Assembly: GCA_029782215.1 (NCBI GenBank)
Contig: JAKOVD010000142.1
Span: forward strand, 27,209 to 91,208
Reading direction: 5' to 3'
DNA from: Chloroflexota bacterium
Lineage (GTDB): Bacteria > Chloroflexota > Anaerolineae > J102
DNA length: 64,000 nt
Shown here in pieces: positions 58,285-64,000 of the stretch. Within the stretch, counting starts at the first letter, position 1. Each line of letters opens with the position of its first letter. Under the pieces are notes generated by a model. It ran no database searches. It was not told where the DNA came from and worked only from the letters and a program-made list of their open reading frames with translations. Made by a program: the position numbers and the translations under genes.

Positions 58285-59708
58285 TGGCTTCGTTCGGTGA
58301 ATTCATGGACGGCTACGACACCTACCAATCCCCCTTCACCTGGCGCTATGGCTCGGAGGCCATGCGGCAGGTCTTTTCCGAGGTCCATCGGCGCCGGCTG
58401 TGGCGGCGCATCTGGGTGGCTCTGGCGCGCGCGGAGGCCTCGGTGGGCCTGGTCACCCCCGCCCAGCTCGCCGACATCGAGGCCCATGCCGGGGACATCG
58501 ACATTGCGCGGGCGCTGGAAATCGAACAGGTCACCCGCCACGATGTCATGGCCGAGATCAGGACCTACGCCGAGCAATGCCCGGTGGGGGGCGCGGTCAT
58601 TCACCTGGGCGCCACGAGCATGGATGTGGTGGACAATGCCGAGGTGCTGCGACTGGCCGAGGCCCTGGACCTGGTGCTGGTCCGGCTTGCCAGCCTGATC
58701 CGTACCTTTGCCGACCTCACCGAGCGCCACGCGGACCTGGCGCTGATGGGCTATACCCACCTGCAGCCCGCCGAACCCACCACCCTGGGTTATCGCTTCG
58801 CCCAGACGCTGCAGGACCTGGTGGTGGATTGGGAGGAACTGCACCGGGTCCGGCGCCAGCTCAGGGGCAAAGGCCTCAAGGGCGCGGTCGGCAACCTGGC
58901 ATCGTACGAGCAGCTTGTGGCGGGCTCCGGCATCACCGCCGCCGAGCTTGAGGCGCGGGCGCTGGCCGACCTGGGCCTGGAGGCTTTCCCGGCCACCACG
59001 CAGACCTATCCGCGCAAGCAGGATTGGCTGGTGGTCAATGCCCTGGCCGGCCTTGCGCAAACGCTCTACCGCTTCGCCTTTGACCTGCGTGTCCTGCAGT
59101 CCCCCGCCTTCGGCGAGCTCTCGGAACCATTCGGCAAGGGCCAGGTCGGATCCTCGGCCATGCCCTTCAAGCGCAATCCGATCAGTGCCGAGAAGATCGA
59201 CAGCCTGGCCCGCTACGTGGCGGCACTCCCCGGCGTGGCCTGGCAAAACGCCGCCCACAGCCTGCTGGAACGCACCCTGGACGACTCCGCCAACCGGCGC
59301 AGCCTGCTCCCCGAAGCCTTCCTGGCAAGCGATGAGCTTCTTCTCACCAGCCAGCGTCTGGCCGCCGGCATCCATGTCTGGCCGGCGGCCATTACTCGCA
59401 ACCTGGCGGCCTATGGGGTCTTTGCAGCCACCGAACGGCTCCTGATGGAAGCGGTCAAAGCGGGAGGCGATCGCCAGCATCTGCATGAGGTTATCCGCGA
59501 GCACAGTCTGAACGCCTGGGCTGCGGTGCGGGCAGGCCAACCCAATCCGCTGGCCGCGCAGTTGGCGGCCGACCCGGCTTTCAGCGCTCTGCTGCCAACC
59601 GCGCGCATCGAAGCTCTGCTGGATGCGACCCACTACGTCGGCGAAGCGCCGCAGCGAGCGCGGCAGGTGGCGGCGATGGCACGGAGTGCGGTAGAGGTCA
59701 TGTCATGA
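58284..59708 (+). CDS. purB: adenylosuccinate lyase
   Basis: 474 aa. Fumarase/aspartase superfamily: TRHDVMAEI near 88, IHLGATSMDVVDNAE near 112, MGYTHLQPAEPTTLG near 155 with the catalytic His, and signature loop GSSAMPFKRNPI near 290. Acts twice in purine synthesis (SAICAR to AICAR; adenylosuccinate to AMP). ATG 58284 chosen over TTG 58281. Confidence 0.95.
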   Translation: MASFGEFMDGYDTYQSPFTWRYGSEAMRQVFSEVHRRRLWRRIWVALARAEASVGLVTPAQLADIEAHAGDIDIARALEIEQVTRHDVMAEIRTYAEQCPVGGAVIHLGATSMDVVDNAEVLRLAEALDLVLVRLASLIRTFADLTERHADLALMGYTHLQPAEPTTLGYRFAQTLQDLVVDWEELHRVRRQLRGKGLKGAVGNLASYEQLVAGSGITAAELEARALADLGLEAFPATTQTYPRKQDWLVVNALAGLAQTLYRFAFDLRVLQSPAFGELSEPFGKGQVGSSAMPFKRNPISAEKIDSLARYVAALPGVAWQNAAHSLLERTLDDSANRRSLLPEAFLASDELLLTSQRLAAGIHVWPAAITRNLAAYGVFAATERLLMEAVKAGGDRQHLHEVIREHSLNAWAAVRAGQPNPLAAQLAADPAFSALLPTARIEALLDATHYVGEAPQRARQVAAMARSAVEVMS

Positions 59709-59773
59709 ATGGTGCAACCCAGGCAGGAGAAGTCAAACTCAGTCCATTCCCCCATTGCACCTTGCCCATGTCT

Positions 59774-59802
59774 TTGTTGGCTTGGCTATCCGGTGCTAAA
59801 AT
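59774..59802 (+). promoter_or_regulatory. promoter of the AbrB-PIN module
   Basis: -35 TTGTTG (59774-59779), 17-bp spacer, -10 TAAAAT (59797-59802). The inverted-repeat operator overlaps the -10. Confidence 0.6.
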
Positions 59803-59825
59803 CAGATTATGCGAGAATCTGATTT
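59799..59825. promoter_or_regulatory. 27-bp operator of the AbrB-PIN module
   Basis: Perfect 10-bp arms AAATCAGATT (59799-59808) and AATCTGATTT (59816-59825) with a 7-nt spacer, covering the -10 and the start of transcription. An in-frame ATG at 59809 lies inside it, so the true antitoxin start is the ATG at 59854. Confidence 0.7.
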
Positions 59826-59853
59826 CTTGCCTGTCTATACTGAGGTGCTAGCC

Positions 59854-60126
59854 ATGGAAACCTACGCAGTCCGACTGCGGGCACGTGGACAACTTACATT
59901 GCCTCAGAGTGTGCGCGAGGCGTGGGAAATCGACGCCGGAGATGTCCTCACACTGGCCACGATCGACGGGATTGTCATTCTGACTCCGAAGCAGCCGCTT
60001 CTTCCCCGTTTGACCGAGGAATTCAGCGCCATCATGGACGGTGAAGGCGTATCGCTCGCCGATCTCCTTCAAGGGCTGGAAGACGAGAGGAGGGAACTGC
60101 AGATCGAGCGCAAGGGTCATGCGTAG
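59854..60126 (+). CDS. AbrB/VapB-type antitoxin
   Basis: 90 aa. AbrB domain: YAVRLRARGQLTLPQSVREAWEIDAGDVLTLATIDGIVILTP, then a helical C-terminal tail. GAGGTG 7 nt before the ATG at 59854. The end overlaps the PIN gene by 8 bp. Confidence 0.87.
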   Translation: METYAVRLRARGQLTLPQSVREAWEIDAGDVLTLATIDGIVILTPKQPLLPRLTEEFSAIMDGEGVSLADLLQGLEDERRELQIERKGHA

Positions 60127-60568
60127 GCTCTTCGTCGATGCCAACGTGCTCATCGCTGGCGCGGACTCTCGTTCCGGCTCCAGCAATGCGATCTTATGGT
60201 TGGTTGAGCTTGGCCTCTTTCAGCTTGTGGTGTCAAGACAGGTCCTGGACGAGACCGAACGCAATCTGCGGAAGAAACTACCCCGAGCTTTGCCCAATTT
60301 CGCGGCGCAGATGGCGCAGATCCACCTGGAGATCGTGCCTGATCCACCACCCGAAGAGAGCGAGCGCTGGCATGGGGTTATCGAGGAAAAGGATGCCCCC
60401 ATTCTGGCCGCGGCGGTGCTGGCAGCACCGGATCGCTTCGTCACGCTGAACGCAAGGGATTTCACCGCCGGCGTGGCTGCACGGAGTGGTCTCCTGATCC
60501 AGACGCCGGCCGAATTGATTCAGTCTGTTCGTGCCTTGATAAATGAAGGCCTGGCCAACGATTCATAG
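60119..60568 (+). CDS. PIN-domain toxin (VapC-like nuclease)
   Basis: 149 aa. PIN acidic residues: LFVDANVLIAGA (Asp7), the Glu of QVLDETERN near 45, the Asp of EEKDAPILAAAV near 92, and the LNARDF Asp near 114. Likely RNase held by the AbrB-type partner. The previously seen longer frame lies inside the antitoxin gene and is not needed. Confidence 0.87.
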   Translation: MRRLFVDANVLIAGADSRSGSSNAILWLVELGLFQLVVSRQVLDETERNLRKKLPRALPNFAAQMAQIHLEIVPDPPPEESERWHGVIEEKDAPILAAAVLAAPDRFVTLNARDFTAGVAARSGLLIQTPAELIQSVRALINEGLANDS

Positions 60569-60608
60569 TCGCCTGGCCATTCTCCGGTTCCACGAATGCT
60601 TTGCAGCC

Positions 60609-61589
60609 ATGCTTACTTCTTCCCAACTCCTCGCGGCCGTTCCCGGCGCCCTCGACACCGTTGACCTCACCGGCTTTGGACCCAAGGACCAGGGCAAGGT
60701 CCGGGACATCTATCGACTGGGTGATCGTCGCCTGCTGATCACGACCGATCGCGTCAGCGCCTTTGATCGCGTGCTGGGCTTGATCCCCTATAAGGGACAG
60801 GTGCTCAACCAGCTTGCGGCCTGGTGGTTCGAGCAGACGGCCGACTTGGTCGCCAACCACGTCGTGGCCGTTCCCGACCCCAACGTGATGCTCGTCCACG
60901 AGGCCCAGGCCCTGCCAGTGGAGGTCATCGTACGCGGCTACATCACCGGCGTTACCAGCACCAGCCTGTGGACCCTCTACAGCCAGGGCGTGCCCCGGCC
61001 CTACGGCCTTGACCTGCCGCCGGGGCTGCGTAAGGACGCGCCGCTGCCCGAGCCGGTGATCACCCCGACGACCAAAGCCGAGAAAGGGCAGCACGACGAA
61101 CGCCTGACCCCCGACGAGGTCGTGTCACGCGGGCTGGTGGCTCCTGACCTTTGGGCTGAGGTGCAGCGAGTCGCTCTCGCCCTCTTCCGGCGGGGACAGA
61201 ACGTGGCCCGTCAGGGTGGGCTGGTCCTCGTCGACACCAAGTATGAGTTTGGGCTCCTGGAAGGCAAGGTGGTGCTGATCGATGAAATTCACACGCCCGA
61301 CAGCAGCCGGTACTGGATTGCGGACACCTACGACGCCCAGATTGCCGCCGGACAGGAACCCGAGAACTTCGACAAGGAGTTCCTGCGCAAGTGGTTCGTC
61401 GACCAGGGCTACCGCGGAGAAGGACCCATTCCGCCCATGCCCCCCGATTTCGTCGTCCAGGTGGCTGCACGCTATATCGCCGCCTATGAAAAGCTCACGG
61501 GGCAAGATTTCGTGCCGGGCGAGTTGCCCGCCGCCGGCCGTATCGCACGCAGCCTGGCAGATAAGCAACCACTGACGACCGACCGCTGA
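60609..61589 (+). CDS. purC: SAICAR synthetase
   Basis: 326 aa, the longer PurC form. KDQGKVRDIYRLGDRRLLITTDRVSAFD near 25-53, EVIVRGYITGV near 101, LVDTKYEFGL near 207, and IDEIHTPDSSRYW near 226. ATP-dependent joining of aspartate to CAIR. Start 60609. Separated from purB only by the AbrB-PIN pair. Confidence 0.96.
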   Translation: MLTSSQLLAAVPGALDTVDLTGFGPKDQGKVRDIYRLGDRRLLITTDRVSAFDRVLGLIPYKGQVLNQLAAWWFEQTADLVANHVVAVPDPNVMLVHEAQALPVEVIVRGYITGVTSTSLWTLYSQGVPRPYGLDLPPGLRKDAPLPEPVITPTTKAEKGQHDERLTPDEVVSRGLVAPDLWAEVQRVALALFRRGQNVARQGGLVLVDTKYEFGLLEGKVVLIDEIHTPDSSRYWIADTYDAQIAAGQEPENFDKEFLRKWFVDQGYRGEGPIPPMPPDFVVQVAARYIAAYEKLTGQDFVPGELPAAGRIARSLADKQPLTTDR

Positions 61590-61656
61590 CCACCGACCAC
61601 CGGATTCGAACTCCGCCCCTCCTATATCGCTACCCGTCACCCGCTACCCCCTCGCC

Positions 61657-62445
61657 ATGATCCGCCTTCTCACCAACGCCGACCACGACCTCGCCTATGG
61701 CTTCTGTGCCTGGAATCCGGCATTGAACCTGTACTTGCTCGGGAACATGGAAACCCTCGGTCTGGAGGCAGACATCTGCCAGTATTGGGGCAGTTTTGAC
61801 ACCCACGGGCAGATCAATGGCGTGCTCAATCGCTATATGGATGGCTGGAACATCGCCGACGCGTCGGGCTGTAACTATGAGGCTCTTGGCAAAGTGGTGG
61901 ACGAGCACCCCGCCGGCGCCGCTCGCCTGCAGGACAACGTCCGCCACATCGCCAGTTTTCAGCCCTACCTGCGGCGCTATACCGCGATTGAAGATGTCTC
62001 CGAGTTTCTCTGCGACCTGTCGCCTGCGGATTTCAACCCTGAGTGCAAACCCTGGCCGGCGCGGCGGGCCAGCATTGCCGACTATGAGGCGCTTTGCCGC
62101 TTCTACGCCGATGCCGCCGACATGCAGCGCACGCCGCGCGGCATCGAGCGCCCGCTGCAGCATGGACGCATCTTCATCGTGGAAGAGGCTGGACAAATCG
62201 TGAGCGCCGTGCTCACCAACGCCGAGACCAAGACGTTGGCCATGATCGGAGGTGTCTACACGCCCCCTTCAGAGCGCGGGCATGGCTACGCAGGCGCCGC
62301 CATGGTGGCGCTCTGCCGCTCACTGATCGCTGACGCCCTGCGTCCCGTCCTCTACTACCATCATCCTGCTGCCGGGACCATCTACCGCCGCCTGGGCTTC
62401 CGGGATCTGGGCATGTGGCGGGCAGTCCGTTTGGAGGTCCGATGA
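61657..62445 (+). CDS. GNAT-family N-acetyltransferase
   Basis: 262 aa. C-terminal GNAT fold: acetyl-CoA loop near 200 (IGGVYTPPSERGHGYAGAAM, the R/QxxGxG/A motif), then YYHHPAAGTIYRRLGF. The N-terminal 120 residues have no recognised domain. Its stop overlaps purE (ATGA), so it is translated with a purine gene; role unknown. Confidence 0.87.
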   Translation: MIRLLTNADHDLAYGFCAWNPALNLYLLGNMETLGLEADICQYWGSFDTHGQINGVLNRYMDGWNIADASGCNYEALGKVVDEHPAGAARLQDNVRHIASFQPYLRRYTAIEDVSEFLCDLSPADFNPECKPWPARRASIADYEALCRFYADAADMQRTPRGIERPLQHGRIFIVEEAGQIVSAVLTNAETKTLAMIGGVYTPPSERGHGYAGAAMVALCRSLIADALRPVLYYHHPAAGTIYRRLGFRDLGMWRAVRLEVR

Positions 62446-62918
62446 TCGTACCCATCTTAATGGGATCAGCTGCCGATCTCGATCATGCGCAAAAGATTGC
62501 CAGGGCTTTGGAAACGTTTGGCATTGCCAGCGAGATTCGGGTCGCTTCCGCCCACAAAACGCTTGAGCACCTGATCGAGGTGATCGCGGACTACGAGGCC
62601 AGGAACGAGCCGCGCGTCTACATCACCGTCGCCGGGCGCTCGAACGCCCTGAGCGGGGCCGTGGATGCGCGCGTGAGCGCACCGGTGATCGCCTGCCCTC
62701 CCTATGCCGATGCTTTCGCAGGCGCCGACGTGTTCTCGTCGCTGCGGCTGCCGTCCGGGGTCGCCCCGGCCCTGGTGCTGGAACCGGCCAACGCCGCCCT
62801 GTTGGCCGCCAAGATCCTGGCCCTGGTGGACCCCGCCCTGGCGGCACGCGTGGCAGAGGTCCAACTGGAAGGGCGGCAGAAGGTGATTGACGCCGACAGG
62901 AAGCTGCGCCCTTCCTGA
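62442..62918 (+). CDS. purE: class II AIR carboxylase (PurE)
   Basis: 158 aa. MGSAADLDHAQKI, IRVASAHK, ITVAGRSNALSG, PVIACPPY, DVFSSLRLPSG match the animal PAICS carboxylase domain and class II PurE, not the class I GAGGAAHLPG type. It should add CO2 directly to AIR without PurK, and no purK lies here. ATG 62442 overlaps the GNAT stop. Confidence 0.92.
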   Translation: MIVPILMGSAADLDHAQKIARALETFGIASEIRVASAHKTLEHLIEVIADYEARNEPRVYITVAGRSNALSGAVDARVSAPVIACPPYADAFAGADVFSSLRLPSGVAPALVLEPANAALLAAKILALVDPALAARVAEVQLEGRQKVIDADRKLRPS

Positions 62919-62970
62919 CAACCGCGCCGAAGCATGGTCCCAAAAATGGCATTTTCGGCAAAACAATCGT

Positions 62971-62998
62971 TTGACAATTGGCGGCATACCGCTATACT
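62971..62998 (+). promoter_or_regulatory. strong sigma70-type promoter
   Basis: -35 TTGACA (62971-62976), 16-bp spacer, -10 TATACT (62993-62998). Leader of about 145 nt follows, with a GTGGCG/CGCCAC hairpin at 63049-63071 and AAGGAGAAG before the ATG at 63149. No purine-gene terminator is obvious in 62919-62970. Confidence 0.75.
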
Positions 62999-63148
62999 GT
63001 TGCGCACTTTAGAGGCTATCGGCGCATCGTCCGAGGCTTGCTGAGAAGTGGCGGCAATGGGGCTCGCCACCTGGTATATCGTATCTCCGTACTTGCTGTC
63101 TTCGTTTCACTCACTCGTATCACCCAATCGACAAGGAGAAGAAGCGTT

Positions 63149-64000
63149 ATGAAGCATCTCAAGTGGATCACGCTCGCTTTGCTGGTGATCCTCGCTCTGG
63201 CTCTGGCAGCTTGTGGTGGCGGTCAGGCCACACAGGCGCCTGCAGCTACACAGGCGCCCGCGGAGCCGACCAAGGCGCCCGAAGCCACAAAGGCGCCAGA
63301 GCCCACGAAGGCTCCCGAAGCCACCAAGGCCCCGGAAGCTACTGGCGCGTTCACGTGCGATGACAAGGTCGGCTGCATCGACATCAAGCCGAACGACCCC
63401 ATTGTCCTGGGTTACGGTCTGGTGACGACTGGCGCCAACGCCTCGTTGGGCACCGACTCCAAGCGCGGCGTCGAGATTGCCATCGACGACGCCAAGGGCG
63501 AACTGCTGGGTCACAAAGTCCAATTGGTCGGTGAGGACACCGGCTGCAGCCCCGAAGGTGGTCAGGCCGCCGCCAGCAAGCTGGCCTCCAACACCGCCAT
63601 CGTCGGCATCATCGGCACCTCCTGCTCCAGCGAGGCGCGCGTGCTGGCCCCCGTCGTCAGCAAAGCCGGTAAGGTCATCATCTCCCCGTCCAACACCGCC
63701 CCCGACCTCACCCTCCCTGACAAGCGCGCTCCCGGCTACTTCCGCACCGCCCACAACGACAAGGTGCAGGGCCGCGCCGCCGCTCAGTTCGCCATCGACC
63801 AGGGCATCAAGAAGGCCGCCACCATCCATGACGGCAGCCTCTACGCCGAACAGTTGGCCAACGTCTTCGCCGAGAACTTCAAGGCGCTTGGCGGTGAGAT
63901 CGTGGCCCAGGAAGCGGTCAACGTCGGCGACACCGACATGAGCCCGGTCCTCACCCGCATCGCCTCCCTCTCCCCTGAGTTGATCTACTACCCCATCTTC
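63149..64000 (+). CDS. branched-chain amino-acid-type ABC substrate-binding lipoprotein (partial)
   Basis: 284 codons in window; runs off the right edge. Lipobox LALAAC, then a linker of tandem APEATKAPEPTKAP-like units (residues 30-65), then a LivJ-type periplasmic-binding domain: VLGYGLVTTGANASLGTDSKRGVEIAIDDA, IGTSCSSEARVLAPVVSKAG, and YAEQLANVFAENFKALGGEIVAQE. Receptor for amino acids or small acids; expect LivHMGF genes next. ATG 63149 with AAGGAG upstream. Confidence 0.93.
   Translation, partial: MKHLKWITLALLVILALALAACGGGQATQAPAATQAPAEPTKAPEATKAPEPTKAPEATKAPEATGAFTCDDKVGCIDIKPNDPIVLGYGLVTTGANASLGTDSKRGVEIAIDDAKGELLGHKVQLVGEDTGCSPEGGQAAASKLASNTAIVGIIGTSCSSEARVLAPVVSKAGKVIISPSNTAPDLTLPDKRAPGYFRTAHNDKVQGRAAAQFAIDQGIKKAATIHDGSLYAEQLANVFAENFKALGGEIVAQEAVNVGDTDMSPVLTRIASLSPELIYYPIF

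Noticed and set aside
61590..61656. GTTCGAATCC-like T-arm sequence on the minus strand
   Set aside because: No acceptor, D or anticodon arms can be built around it, so it is not a tRNA.
62999..63148. Riboswitch in the leader of the binding lipoprotein
   Set aside because: Only one simple GTGGCG hairpin is visible; no known riboswitch core and no terminator or anti-SD pairing.

Overview
The window is GC-rich, densely coded and probably from a Chloroflexota bacterium of the Anaerolineae/Caldilineae kind. This is an inference from several traits together: a complete bacterial V/A-type ATPase operon, a purine operon with a PurS-PurS-PurL fusion and a class II PurE, many UroD-family methyltransferase paralogs, sugar ABC lipoproteins with Ala/Pro/Thr linkers, and short heptad-like intergenic repeats. 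No rRNA, tRNA, CRISPR array or insertion sequence was found.

Region 1 (1-18.4 kb, nearly all minus strand) is sugar catabolism. From its upstream end it runs: DeoC-like aldolase, PfkB kinase, FucU/RbsD mutarotase, Gfo/Idh oxidoreductase, ribose-type ABC permease, binding lipoprotein and ATPase, two tandem UroD-family methyltransferase paralogs, a GntR regulator, KDPG aldolase, a LacI regulator, a fucose/arabinose-type isomerase, ribulokinase, ribulose-5-phosphate 4-epimerase, a HAD phosphatase, and a further UroD-family gene cut by the window start.

Region 2 (18.5-29.4 kb, plus strand) is a GntR-led operon: UroD-family methyltransferase, B12-binding corrinoid protein, creatininase-family hydrolase, FAH-family hydrolase, NAD-dependent epimerase, APH-type kinase, SAM methyltransferase, a divergent enolase and a YagF/YjhG-type xylonate dehydratase. 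A strong hairpin separates it from two convergent secreted proteins at 29.5-32.9 kb.

Region 3 (33.1-41.8 kb) holds another UroD-family gene followed by an SDR, a catalytically dead SDR paralog, an MBL-fold hydrolase, a third SDR, an MDR dehydrogenase and a DUF4432 epimerase-like protein. A methyltetrahydrofolate:corrinoid methyltransferase lies on the opposite strand. The UroD-type methyltransferases, corrinoid protein and pterin methyltransferase together make the parts list of a corrinoid-dependent methyl-transfer (O-demethylation) route embedded in sugar catabolism. AraR-like operators (TTTGTA-N2-TACAAA) at two promoters 15 kb apart tie region 1 to region 3. This is the best candidate for an undescribed system.

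Region 4 (42.0-50.5 kb, minus) is a nine-gene V/A-ATPase operon in the order D-G-I-K-E-C-F-A-B. Region 5 (50.7-62.9 kb, plus) is purine biosynthesis: guaB (with an attenuator-like leader), purSL, purQ, purA, an AbrB-Doc toxin-antitoxin pair, purB, an AbrB-PIN pair, purC, a GNAT gene and purE. Both toxin-antitoxin pairs carry their own inverted-repeat operator. The window ends inside a branched-chain amino-acid-type binding lipoprotein with a strong promoter.
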